A stretch of 10,407 nucleotides of DNA from Afipia sp. (GCA_026400415.1 JAPLPA010000233.1:1-10407); one strand, 5' to 3'; numbered from the stretch's first letter, positions 1 to 6,873 are shown. Notes: generated by a model from the sequence alone, not told the origin. Numbers and translations: made by a program.

Positions 1-144
1 GGGCCACGTGCTCTGCCAACGCATGCTGATCGGGCCCGCGGTCTGTGCGATCGCGGGTGCTGCGACGGCAGTCGCTGCACTCGCCGCAGCCACTTCAAGG
101 AAGCGGCGGCGCGTCGTCGTCTTGTCTTTCTTGGATGTGGTCAT
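1..144 (-). CDS. TRAP-type transporter periplasmic substrate-binding protein, N-terminal part (cut by window edge)
   Basis: This is the first 48 codons of a gene that runs off the left edge. The ATG is preceded by GGGGAG with a 6-nt spacer. The N-terminus is a twin-arginine (Tat) signal peptide: basic residues, then T-R-R-R-F-L-E at residues 11-17, an Ala-rich hydrophobic stretch, and a likely cleavage site APAIA|QT after residue 33. The mature start (ISMRWQSTWP, residues 39-48) resembles DctP-family receptors of TRAP transporters, particularly the mannitol/chloroaromatic type, many of which are Tat-exported. Such receptors bind organic acids in the periplasm and deliver them to a DctQ/DctM membrane pair; that pair would have to lie outside the window. 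The Tat signal is read directly. The TRAP assignment rests on only about 15 mature residues and is less certain. Confidence 0.72.
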   Translation of the reverse strand, partial: MTTSKKDKTTTRRRFLEVAAASAATAVAAPAIAQTAGPISMRWQSTWP

Positions 145-318
145 GACGTTCTCCCCATTGTGTCAGTCCTTGTGGACTTGCTTGGTTGGGCGCCAGACAA
201 CGACTTGCATTTCGATTTGGCAACAATGAACGCGGTGATGCGACGCTTGGACGCGGCGGGAATGAAATGCGCATGCGACTTTAGGATGGCGTCGAGTCAA
301 TGCGCGACGCGATTGATT

Positions 319-338
319 GCATCGCAACAAGACGATGC
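319..338 (-). terminator. Weak stem-loop after the P450 gene
   Basis: GCATCG at 319-324 pairs with CGATGC at 333-338 around an 8-nt loop, about 20 bp past the P450 stop codon in the direction of transcription. No T-run follows on the minus strand, so an intrinsic terminator is doubtful. The rest of the 145-358 gap shows no convincing gene or promoter. Confidence 0.2.
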
Positions 339-358
339 TTCACATGATGAAGCTAATT

Positions 359-1744
359 CTAGCGACGGGCGATCCGAAACATCGGCGAACGATCCGGCTG
401 TGTCGTGACCACGCCCGTGGGCGTCACGGGATCCTTGTCGATCAACTCGATCCGAAACGCAGCGACGATCTTCGCCAGCGCCAATGTTGCTTCGGTCAGA
501 GCGAACTGCGCGCCAATGCAAACGCGTGGCCCGACGCCAAACGGCAAGTAGGCAAACCGATCCGGCGGCGGGTTGCCCGGCATGAACCGCGCGGGCCTGA
601 ATTCATTCGGCGCATCCCACAATTTCTCATGACGATGCAAAAGCCACGGCGAAATCAGGACGACATCTCTCTTCACGACCGGCATGCCCGCGATAGTGTC
701 CGCGCCTGCCGCCGCACGAACGATGAGAAATGCCGGCGGGTACAGCCGCAGCGTCTCGTCTATCACCGCGCGCGTAAACGGCAGTTTGACAACATCGAGC
801 GCACCACCGGCCAGCGCGGCTTTGGCCTCGGCGGCAAGACCGTCCTGCGTCGCCGGATCGAGCGAGAGAAGGTAGAGCGACCAGAACAAGGCCGTAGCGG
901 TCGTCTCGTGTCCGGCGAGAATCATGGTGGACACCTGATCGGCAAGTTGCTCGTCCGAGAACGCCGCGTCGGTTTCGGGATCGCGCGCAGCCACCATCAG
1001 ATCGAACAGATCGCGCGGCGCATCGTCTGCATTGCTCATTGCGCGGCGCTCGGAAATCAGTCCGCGCATGAAGCGAGTCCAGCGTCGCCTGAATAGCGCG
1101 CGTGAAATATCCTGCGGACTGGGCCAGCCAAGGGGCAGCAGCAGATCGAGAAATCGCGGGCGCGCGAGACGCTCACCATACTCGTTGACGAAATTTCGCA
1201 GCGCCGTTCCGTGGCGCGCGATCTCGAACGAAAACATCGTGCGCCCGGCGATGTCGAGCGCGAGGCGCTGCATCGCTTCGCGCAGATCGACCGGCGTGCC
1301 GCAGGATGTTGCCAGATTTGCAATGGCATCGTCGGTCGCCGAGATCATATGTGGGATGAGTGTTCCCATCGCGCGCGGCGCGAATGCAGGAGCCAAAGTG
1401 CGGCGCTGGTTTTTCCATGCGCGGCCTTCAGCCAGCAAAAGTCCCTCACCGAGGATTGGCTGCAGCACGCGAATGCCGGCAGGCGTGCGCGTATAGTTCT
1501 CGTAATTGTCGACCAGCACGTGCTTGATCGCATCGGGCCTATTGAGAATAAAACTGCTGCGGCCGAGAAACCGGCCACGGATAATCTCTTCCTCGTAGGC
1601 GCGCGGCCCCCAGCTTGCGATAGCGTTGTTACGAATCGCAGAGAGCCGGCCAAGCGCGGAGAGATTTTCAGATGCACGCGGCGGATGCGGCGGGATCAGA
1701 GGTTGCCGCGCGACGGGCCGCTCAACGGCTTCAATGATGCTCAC
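359..1744 (-). CDS. Cytochrome P450 monooxygenase
   Basis: A complete 461-residue cytochrome P450: a heme-thiolate enzyme that uses O2 and two electrons to hydroxylate an organic substrate. All hallmarks are present: C-helix W110-x3-R114 (heme propionate contact), I-helix oxygen-activation motif AGHETT at 277-282, K-helix E330-T-L-R333, a PERF-type segment (FRPARF, about 382-387), and the heme-binding loop F402-G-V-G-P-R-V-C409-I-G with Cys409 as the thiolate ligand. No signal peptide or membrane anchor is seen, so it is probably cytoplasmic. It is longer than the common ~400-residue soluble bacterial P450s, and AGHETT recalls the CYP102/CYP4-like branch, but the substrate cannot be told. The start is GTG at 1744; an in-frame stop at 1793-1795 leaves no better start upstream, and the ribosome site is weak. 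No ferredoxin or reductase gene is nearby. It lies between two solute-receptor genes, so a role in catabolism of an imported compound is possible but inferred. Confidence 0.95.
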   Translation of the reverse strand: MSIIEAVERPVARQPLIPPHPPRASENLSALGRLSAIRNNAIASWGPRAYEEEIIRGRFLGRSSFILNRPDAIKHVLVDNYENYTRTPAGIRVLQPILGEGLLLAEGRAWKNQRRTLAPAFAPRAMGTLIPHMISATDDAIANLATSCGTPVDLREAMQRLALDIAGRTMFSFEIARHGTALRNFVNEYGERLARPRFLDLLLPLGWPSPQDISRALFRRRWTRFMRGLISERRAMSNADDAPRDLFDLMVAARDPETDAAFSDEQLADQVSTMILAGHETTATALFWSLYLLSLDPATQDGLAAEAKAALAGGALDVVKLPFTRAVIDETLRLYPPAFLIVRAAAGADTIAGMPVVKRDVVLISPWLLHRHEKLWDAPNEFRPARFMPGNPPPDRFAYLPFGVGPRVCIGAQFALTEATLALAKIVAAFRIELIDKDPVTPTGVVTTQPDRSPMFRIARR

Positions 1745-1797
1745 ATGCGTCTCACGGTTGAATTCATCGCAAAACAGCTAGGACGCCAAAGCTAGGC

Positions 1798-1844
1798 GGT
1801 CAACCGGGAGAAAAAGCGTTCACGCCTCATTCGCCCGGGTGACC
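1798..1844 (-). terminator. Stem-loop between the Bug gene and the P450 gene
   Basis: GGTCAACCGGG (1798-1808) and CCCGGGTGACC (1834-1844) form an 11-bp stem with one mismatch around a 25-nt loop. It begins 7 nt after the Bug-receptor stop codon and ends about 50 nt before the P450 start. Read on the minus strand, no T-run follows the stem; a TTTTT lies inside the loop, after a small GCG/CGC hairpin. It may end or dampen transcription, or protect the 3' end of the Bug mRNA. The pairing is seen directly; the function is inferred. Confidence 0.4.
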
Positions 1845-1851
1845 TTTGCGT

Positions 1852-2826
1852 TTAGTCGACTTTGATCTTGGCGAATTCGACAACCTTCGCCCATTTGTCG
1901 GTTTCGGCTTGGATGATCTTGCCGAAATCCTCAGGCGTTCCGATGAGAGGCACGCCACCAAGTTCGTCGAGCCGCTGCTTGATTCCCGGCTCCGCAAGGA
2001 TCGCATTGATTTCCTTGTTGAGCTTTTCGATGATTGGTCTCGGCGTGTTCTTCGGCGCGCCGACACCGAACCACGCACTCGCTTCGTAACCTTTCACAGT
2101 GTCACCCACTGTCGGCACATCCGGCAATTGAGGCGAGCGCGTTTCCGTCGTCACCGCAAGCGCACGCAAGGTACCCGCCTTGATGTGCTGCATTGCGGAC
2201 GGCAAATTGTCGAATATCACCTGCACGCGCCCGCCGAGCATGTCGGTCAGCGCGGGTGCGGCGCCCTTATACGGCACATGAACCATGTCGATGCCGGTCA
2301 TCGATCTGAACAATTCGCCCGACAGATGAACCGACGTGCCGTTACCGGATGAGGCCATGTTGATCTTGCCCGGATTCGCTTTTGCATATGCGATGAATTC
2401 CGCGACGGTCTTCGCCGGAAAATCTGCCGGAACGACCATCACGTTCGGCGAGCGCGTGATACCCGCGACCGGCGCGATGTCGCGAATGAAATTGAAATTC
2501 AGTTTTGAATAGAGCGATGCGTTGATGCCGTTAGCGGGATTGACGAGCAAGATCGTGTAACCGTCGGGATCGGCATTGACGACCGATTCCGTACCAACAT
2601 TGTTGCCGGCGCCCGGCTTGTTTTCGATGACGAATTGCTGGTTCAGCCGCTCGGACAATCGCTGACCGATCAATCGCGCAAGAATATCCGTCGCGCCGCC
2701 GGGTGGATAACCCACAACCCACTTCACAGGTCGCGTCGGATAATCCTGCGCTTGTGCGCTGACGATGGAAAGAATTGCAGAGCAGCCTATCGCGATCAGC
2801 CCGATCGCGGCGCGACGTGACGTCAT
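1852..2826 (-). CDS. Bug-family periplasmic solute receptor (tripartite tricarboxylate transporter type)
   Basis: A 324-residue periplasmic binding protein of the Bug (Bordetella uptake gene) family, the receptor of tripartite tricarboxylate transporters. It binds small carboxylates or similar anions. The N-terminus has arginines (SRR at 3-5), a hydrophobic core (about 8-22) and a cleavage site AQA|QD after residue 26, so it is exported. The family pattern is clear: YPTRPVKWVVGYPPGGATD at about 29-47, ARLIGQRLSERL, ENKPGAGNNVGT, the ADPDGYTIL segment, then VHVPYKGAAPALTD and a PDVPTVGD loop. The length is normal. The ATG at 2826 has an excellent ribosome site, GGGAGGA, 4 nt upstream. No TctA/TctB membrane genes are in the window. 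Alphaproteobacteria and Bordetella carry many such unlinked receptors, so it may share a distant transporter. The ligand cannot be predicted. Confidence 0.93.
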   Translation of the reverse strand: MTSRRAAIGLIAIGCSAILSIVSAQAQDYPTRPVKWVVGYPPGGATDILARLIGQRLSERLNQQFVIENKPGAGNNVGTESVVNADPDGYTILLVNPANGINASLYSKLNFNFIRDIAPVAGITRSPNVMVVPADFPAKTVAEFIAYAKANPGKINMASSGNGTSVHLSGELFRSMTGIDMVHVPYKGAAPALTDMLGGRVQVIFDNLPSAMQHIKAGTLRALAVTTETRSPQLPDVPTVGDTVKGYEASAWFGVGAPKNTPRPIIEKLNKEINAILAEPGIKQRLDELGGVPLIGTPEDFGKIIQAETDKWAKVVEFAKIKVD

Positions 2827-2976
2827 GGTGTCCTCCCAACTGCCGCGACTTGCGCGCGGTCAGTACCTGTTAAAAGTGCGGGGAGTGTAACGATAAATTA
2901 TGAGACGGATAGTGCGGCCTCGGCGCGCATATGGCTGCGCACGAAACGCAAAGCAATTCGATCGTGTGAGAAGAGG

Positions 2977-3052
2977 TGGTGCCGCCTATAGGATTCGAAC
3001 CTACGACCCCATCATTACGAATGATGTGCTCTACCAACTGAGCTAAGGCGGC
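2977..3052 (-). tRNA. tRNA-Thr (anticodon CGU)
   Basis: A full 76-nt cloverleaf including encoded CCA. The acceptor arms GCCGCCT and AGGCGGC pair over 7 bp. The D-arm region is TAGCTCAGTTGGTAGAGCA. The anticodon stem CATCA/TGATG encloses the loop TTCGTAA, giving anticodon CGT, which reads ACG (Thr). The T-arm is GTAGG/CCTAT around TTCGAAT. The discriminator base is A. No terminator is evident just after it on the minus strand. It separates the core heme cluster from the transporter/P450 block. Confidence 0.98.
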
Positions 3053-3102
3053 GAGAGTCTGGAACCTGTATTTTCAAGTATCCGCACCTGATATCGGCCA
3101 GC

Positions 3103-3131
3103 GGGCGGCTTTGCAAGAACAACGGCCGCCC
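3103..3131 (-). terminator. GC-rich stem-loop at the end of the heme/membrane cluster
   Basis: GGGCGGC (3103-3109) and GCCGCCC (3125-3131) form a perfect 7-bp stem around a 15-nt loop, 11 nt after the stop codon of the small ORF that ends the minus-strand cluster. No T-run follows, so it could be a terminator, an mRNA 3' end stabiliser, or chance. It lies about 50 bp upstream of the tRNA gene. Nothing else is recognised in 3053-3141. Confidence 0.35.
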
Positions 3132-3141
3132 AAACGTCTAA

Positions 3142-3318
3142 TCAACTGACAAGGCGCGCTAAAAAGCCCCTCCAGCCACCGGCCTGCATGCGTTCGGGGC
3201 TCGCCGAATCGGTAAATTCGTCGTCCGGCGGGGTGTCGTCGGCAACGCCCGGATCGTCCGGCGCGCGAATGATCGGAATGACAGGAGGCAAGCGCGCGGA
3301 ATCTATTTTTTCGATCAT
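3142..3318 (-). CDS. Small acidic protein translationally coupled to hemY (58 residues, unknown)
   Basis: A 58-codon open frame whose ATG (3318-3316) overlaps the hemY stop TGA as ATGA, the classic arrangement for translational coupling; GGTGGG stands just before the ATG. The product begins MIEKIDSARLPPVIPI, has an acidic, Pro-rich middle (DD at 21-22, 27-28 and 32-33, PP at 30-31) and ends with a more basic, amphipathic tail, GGWRGFLARLVS. It contains 11 Asp/Glu and 6 Lys/Arg, and no signal peptide or membrane span. I do not recognise the family. The overlap and the coding-like composition favour a real gene, perhaps a soluble partner of the membrane proteins before it. The alternative is a chance frame in GC-rich DNA. 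Confidence 0.6.
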   Translation of the reverse strand: MIEKIDSARLPPVIPIIRAPDDPGVADDTPPDDEFTDSASPERMQAGGWRGFLARLVS

Positions 3319-4826
3319 CCCACCGGTGACGCCCGAGTGCTGATCATGGGCTGGGGTTCGACCTTCGGCACAATCGGCGCGGCCTGCGGCGACGTTACGA
3401 TTTGCGAAGTTTCCAACCTCGCCGCGCTGGTCGCAGGCAGATTGTCCTGCGAGGCTTCAGACGCAGCGGGCAGTTTGGCTTGCGGCGGCGCGAGCATTGG
3501 ATCGTTCGCAATCTCAGCATCGATGGAATTCGATTTGTCTGACGGCAGCGCTGCCAGTGGTGTCAGCCACTGAAAGGCATCGAGCCGTCCGCTGACGGGC
3601 GAGACCGGACGCCAGCGATCGGACACATATCCATCAGCCGTCCAGACCGGATCGTGTGTCGCGCGAACAGCTCGTAACATCCACGCCCGCGCGCTGCCGC
3701 TGTCGCCGTGCTCGGCGCGTTCAAGCTCGGCCATCAGAAGTGCAACGCGTTGGGTCGGCGCATCCGTGAAGGATTGGAGCACATCGCGCGCCTTTTGAAA
3801 TTCGCTGGCGTCGATGGCCGCACGCGCCACCGCAAGCGCCCCCTCGATGTGGCCCGGAGATTTCGCCGAAAGCGATTCGACGCGCGCCAATCTTTGAACG
3901 GCGGAATCGCCGAGGCGAATATGCGCGTAGGCATCGGCCAGATCAGGGTGCGGCTGCGCGACCCACGCGACCTCGACAACATGCATCGCGCGGCGTGTCT
4001 GATTGGACTCGCTTAGGAACTTCGCCGCCAGCGCCACCGCCGGCACCAGTGTCGGCGCAAGTTTCACAGCCTCCATTACACTCTCGCGCGATTTGTAACG
4101 ATCAGCCGCCTCCAGATGAAGCGCGCGCGCTGTAAGAAGAACACCGCGCTGGCGCCTATAGGGCAAAGTATCGATCAATCCCGATGCAAGATCGTTCTCC
4201 AGAATCTCAAGCGCGCCATCCCAATCGCCGCGACTGCAACGAAACCCGAGTACCGCATGCGAGGCCCACGCCGAAGCGGGCGCGGCCTTCAAGGCTTCTT
4301 CCGCCATGGCGACCGCGGTGAATGGATCGTCGCGGCGCTGTGCTTCAACGAACAATCCGCGCAGGCCGAGTACGCGGGTATCCTCACGCTCGGCCAGAGT
4401 GTGAAACGCGCGCTGCGCACCCTCCCTGTCACCATTCAGCTGCGCTGCCTGAGCGTGCAGCAGCAACGCAAGTGGATCCTGGTGCGCGAGGCGGCGCGCG
4501 ACATCCGCATGGTGGCGGGCCGCAAAATGATCGCCGGTTCCGATAGCAATGAGACCTTGCGTGATCGCATGACGGCCTCTTGCCTGACGGCGCGCGTGAT
4601 GGGCTTCTCTGATACGGCGAGGAACGTGCCACAGACCTCGCACCAAGCTCCAGGCGAGGATCAATATAAAAACCGTGAGCACCAAACAAAGCACGACGAC
4701 CAGCGCAGGCGGGTCGGCTTTCCAGGCGCCCCACTGCAACGACGCGTCGCCACCCTGATCGGCAGCGATAGCGAAACCCAGCGCAACCGCCCCAACTAAA
4801 AACAAGAAGAGGATGATGCGGACCAT
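3315..4826 (-). CDS. hemY: HemY-type inner-membrane TPR protein
   Basis: About 503 residues, of the HemY family found at the end of heme operons in Proteobacteria; this is not the Bacillus protoporphyrinogen oxidase of the same name. Two membrane segments lie at the N-terminus (about 3-22 and 39-62) with a W-rich short link between them (LQWGAWKADPP). A basic cytosolic or stalk region (RRIREAHHARRQARGR) follows, then helical TPR-like repeats through about residue 400. The alphaproteobacterial C-terminal motif (YVSDRWRPVSPVSGRLDAF) comes next, then a low-complexity Ala/Pro/Ser tail of about 70 residues. The chosen start MVRIILFLF at 4826 begins right before the first membrane span and 7 nt after the preceding gene's stop, with a weak AGG site; the in-frame ATG at 4859 would add basic residues and overlap that gene. 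In gammaproteobacteria HemY is linked to heme-pathway function, but its exact job is not established. Confidence 0.9.
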   Translation of the reverse strand: MVRIILFLFLVGAVALGFAIAADQGGDASLQWGAWKADPPALVVVLCLVLTVFILILAWSLVRGLWHVPRRIREAHHARRQARGRHAITQGLIAIGTGDHFAARHHADVARRLAHQDPLALLLHAQAAQLNGDREGAQRAFHTLAEREDTRVLGLRGLFVEAQRRDDPFTAVAMAEEALKAAPASAWASHAVLGFRCSRGDWDGALEILENDLASGLIDTLPYRRQRGVLLTARALHLEAADRYKSRESVMEAVKLAPTLVPAVALAAKFLSESNQTRRAMHVVEVAWVAQPHPDLADAYAHIRLGDSAVQRLARVESLSAKSPGHIEGALAVARAAIDASEFQKARDVLQSFTDAPTQRVALLMAELERAEHGDSGSARAWMLRAVRATHDPVWTADGYVSDRWRPVSPVSGRLDAFQWLTPLAALPSDKSNSIDAEIANDPMLAPPQAKLPAASEASQDNLPATSAARLETSQIVTSPQAAPIVPKVEPQPMISTRASPVG

Positions 4827-4833
4827 AGCGTGC

Positions 4834-5979
4834 CTATTGCGCTGATTTCGGAAGCGCATACGCGACGCCCGCAGAAAATTGCCGCGAAGCAGCCAGCGAC
4901 AACGATTCGACTTCGCGTCGCGCCGCCACTAGATCGTCGCGCCGCGCGGCACTCTCCGCTCTGGCTGCAATGCTGGCGGTCTCATCGTCATCGACGCGGC
5001 GTATGCGAAACATCTTCGACGCGCTTTGCGCAATCCGATCGAGCAACCCGGACGGCTGCGTCGATGCAGATGCTTTCGACGGAAGCTGCGGCAGCAGGCC
5101 GATGAGCTCGCGACTCAAAGCCGACGCAGTCGGAAGCCCCTTGTCGGCGAATTCATCGAGCGGCTTGAGGACCGAGGCATCTTCGGCTGCGGATTTGGCG
5201 GAAGAAAGCGCGACGGCATAAGGTTCGCCCCTGTTGACGGCAGTATCAAGCATTGCGGCTATAGCAACTCTGCGCAGTCGAGGATCGTCGGTCGTGAATT
5301 TTTGCGGCGAACCGACTTCACCCGTGAGCGCAATTGTGGCTCGCTCAATCTTGGAAACACGATCTTCGATCGCGCTGGTATCGATTTGAGGTGCCGGCGC
5401 GCCTTTTATCTCCTCAAGCGTTGCGCGTGTCGCTGCAACTTCATCGCGGAGCGACGTCACGGATTTTTCCAACGTGTCGATACGAGTAGCGAGATCCGAG
5501 TCGGGTGATGTAACAGATGTCGAATTTGCGGCACGCGACTCGACTTTCGTCGTCTGCTTGCCGACCGGACCCCTGTCACTCTTCGTGGTTGTCTGCGGCA
5601 ATCGAGACAGAATACGGTTCGACCCGCCTGACGAATCCCAGAACCAAAAAGCACTCATCGTCAGCAGCGCAACGACCGCACCTATGACCCCCGCAACCAG
5701 CATTGACGACAGCGCAGCCCGCGCGGGCTTCGGCGTTCTGATTCCTAACGTCGACGACCAGCGAAACGACGGTGTGACTGAAGCACGCAACGTTCTCAAT
5801 CGGTCGCGCCATGATTTGCGCACCTTGGAATTTGAGGACGACGCTGCCGAAGCGTTGCTATCGTCCGATACTGTCGCGCTGTCGGAAACGCTCGATGCCG
5901 TCAGATCAATCGTCGGCGGTGTCCGCTTGCGCGAACTTCCTGACGGCGATGTGGTGTCGTCGTGTTTGTCGTCGTCCAT
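4834..5979 (-). CDS. Mic60/mitofilin-like inner-membrane protein (COG4223 type)
   Basis: A 381-residue protein with the layout of alphaproteobacterial mitofilin homologues. It has a long polar, Ser/Asp-rich cytoplasmic N-terminus (1-90), one membrane span at about 90-114 (ending in AFWFWDSS), a Thr/Ser-rich linker, a coiled coil at about 162-215 (heptad-like LATRIDTLEKSVTSLRDEV), and a helical C-terminal domain (about 228-375) with the conserved start FTTDDPRLRRVAIAAML. In mitochondria Mic60 shapes crista junctions; bacterial homologues are reported to affect intracytoplasmic membranes and envelope contacts. Position between hemD and hemY is typical for alphaproteobacteria. The ATG at 5979 is preceded by AAAGGG at 5-nt spacing. 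The gap to hemD is 88 bp, so it may have its own promoter, though none is clear. The family call rests on architecture, motif and neighbourhood; the N-terminal region is poorly conserved in general. Confidence 0.85.
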   Translation of the reverse strand: MDDDKHDDTTSPSGSSRKRTPPTIDLTASSVSDSATVSDDSNASAASSSNSKVRKSWRDRLRTLRASVTPSFRWSSTLGIRTPKPARAALSSMLVAGVIGAVVALLTMSAFWFWDSSGGSNRILSRLPQTTTKSDRGPVGKQTTKVESRAANSTSVTSPDSDLATRIDTLEKSVTSLRDEVAATRATLEEIKGAPAPQIDTSAIEDRVSKIERATIALTGEVGSPQKFTTDDPRLRRVAIAAMLDTAVNRGEPYAVALSSAKSAAEDASVLKPLDEFADKGLPTASALSRELIGLLPQLPSKASASTQPSGLLDRIAQSASKMFRIRRVDDDETASIAARAESAARRDDLVAARREVESLSLAASRQFSAGVAYALPKSAQ

Positions 5980-6020
5980 CGAACCCTTTAATCAATCTCT
6001 TGTCGCCGCAGCCTATCAGA

Positions 6021-6048
6021 TTCGGAACAAACCGATCACCTGTTCGAA
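6021..6048. repeat. Imperfect inverted repeat between hemD and the Mic60-like gene
   Basis: TTCGGAACA (6021-6029) and TGTTCGAA (6041-6048) are complementary over 8 bp with one bulged G, around an 11-nt loop, in the 88-bp gap before the Mic60-like gene. It could be an RNA hairpin or an operator. No good sigma70 promoter was found around it. The function is unknown. Confidence 0.35.
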
Positions 6049-6067
6049 AGTTGCCTGCACGCCGCGT

Positions 6068-6808
6068 TCAGACCGCCTTCAGGCCTCTAGACAGAGCGTC
6101 AAGCAGGTCAATTTCATTCGGCTGACGCGCAATCGCGACCTGCATGGCACCTCCGTCACGCAGAACCATCGCAACTGCATCCGAAATGCAAAATTGCGGC
6201 AGCGCCAAGGCCGAAATTTCAACGCCACCCGCTCGCGCAGCGCCCAGAAATGCGCGCGCGCTGCGTCGCGAGAAATGCAGCACTGCATCGACGCCGCCGA
6301 TCCGAAAAGCGTCCGTCACGTCATCCGGGAAACTCGACACTGGAATCATGCGATAGGCGGTGTGGGTGATCACCGTGAAACCGCGCTCACCAAGCTCTCC
6401 GGCGAGGTCGCGCGCAAGATCGGCACCTGCGAGGTAACATAAAGTCGCGCCCTTCTTGATGGTTTTCGCCGTCGCACTCTTCGTAACCGCATCGCGCAAC
6501 GCACCTGCATCGCCCTTGGCGCTGATGATATTCTTGAAGCCGGCAAGCCGCGCCGCCTCCGCCGTATGCTCCCCGACCGCGAAGGATGGCAGATCGACCA
6601 GCCGCTTTTTGAATTCATGATCTTCGATGGCGCGCACGGCGTTCGCGCTGGTCAGAATCACGCCGTCATAGGCTGCGCCGTGGTCGTCGTAAAACGCCAT
6701 AGGCTCAAACCGAAGCGTCGGAGCCAGCAAGGCTTTGAGGCCGCGAGCGGTAAGCGCCTGCGCGGTCTTGGCGTTGTCGGGTGCGGGGCGCGTTACCAGA
6801 ATGGCCAT
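6068..6808 (-). CDS. hemD: Uroporphyrinogen-III synthase
   Basis: A 246-residue HemD, which closes hydroxymethylbilane to uroporphyrinogen III with inversion of ring D, the branch point to heme, siroheme and B12. It has the two-lobed layout: N-terminal MAILVTRPAPDNAKTAQAL, the interdomain motif ILTSANAVRA (51-60), VGEHTAEAAR (78-87), a YLAGADLARDL segment (125-135), TAYRMIPV with the conserved Tyr near 152, and LHFSRRSARAFL (177-188). HemD is poorly conserved overall, but these positions match the family. I chose the ATG at 6808 because MAILVTRP is the usual N-terminus; the ATG at 6862 would add 18 residues unlike the family, and the nearest strong ribosome site (GGGAGG) is about 18 nt from it. 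The hemC gene, often found next to hemD at this locus, is not present here. Confidence 0.93.
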   Translation of the reverse strand: MAILVTRPAPDNAKTAQALTARGLKALLAPTLRFEPMAFYDDHGAAYDGVILTSANAVRAIEDHEFKKRLVDLPSFAVGEHTAEAARLAGFKNIISAKGDAGALRDAVTKSATAKTIKKGATLCYLAGADLARDLAGELGERGFTVITHTAYRMIPVSSFPDDVTDAFRIGGVDAVLHFSRRSARAFLGAARAGGVEISALALPQFCISDAVAMVLRDGGAMQVAIARQPNEIDLLDALSRGLKAV

Positions 6809-6873
6809 GCGTGAAGCCTCAGAGCATCGGCACAGGATAGCCCGTGAAAGGATGGCCGACATGACGTTTTCAC
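6793..6873 (-). CDS. Possible leader ORF overlapping the hemD start (26 codons)
   Basis: A GTG at 6873 lies 7 nt after GGGAGG, the best ribosome site upstream of hemD, and opens a 26-codon frame (starts VKTSCRPSF, ends LHAWPFW) that stops 14 nt inside hemD in another frame. It could couple translation to hemD or serve as a leader peptide. It could also be a chance frame, with the GGGAGG being a relic of a lost upstream gene. No protein family is recognised. Confidence 0.3.
   Translation of the reverse strand: MKTSCRPSFHGLSCADALRLHAWPFW

Noticed and set aside
165..178. Small inverted repeat AGTCC-TTGT-GGACT upstream of the TRAP receptor gene
   Set aside because: Only a 5-bp arm, which is expected by chance; no promoter was found next to it.
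160..408. 82-codon plus-strand frame in the gap before the P450 3' end
   Set aside because: No ribosome site and no recognisable features, and it runs into the P450 gene; it could not be supported as a gene.
317..1096. Long plus-strand open frame of 259 codons
   Set aside because: It lies wholly opposite the P450 gene, gives an Arg-rich product with no family features, and is a GC-driven antisense shadow.
3310..3345. Frameshift or fusion between hemY and the small ORF
   Set aside because: The hemY C-terminal tail ends naturally in low-complexity sequence, and the ATGA overlap is a normal gene junction.
4116..4799. Plus-strand open frame of 227 codons
   Set aside because: It is antisense to hemY, and its composition is that of an antisense frame.
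4827..4859. 11-codon extension of hemY from the ATG at 4859
   Set aside because: It overlaps the end of the Mic60-like gene and adds residues before the natural start of the first membrane span.
5474..6442. Plus-strand open frame of 322 codons
   Set aside because: It runs antisense through the Mic60-like gene, the gap and hemD, and shows no ribosome site or family motif.
6809..6862. 18-codon N-terminal extension of hemD from the ATG at 6862
   Set aside because: The extra residues do not look like HemD, and MAILVTRP at 6808 is the usual family start.
6793..6873. Leader ORF as a leftover of the HemC C-terminus
   Set aside because: The short peptide shows no convincing similarity to HemC, so the relic idea is kept only as a possibility and not annotated as a pseudogene.
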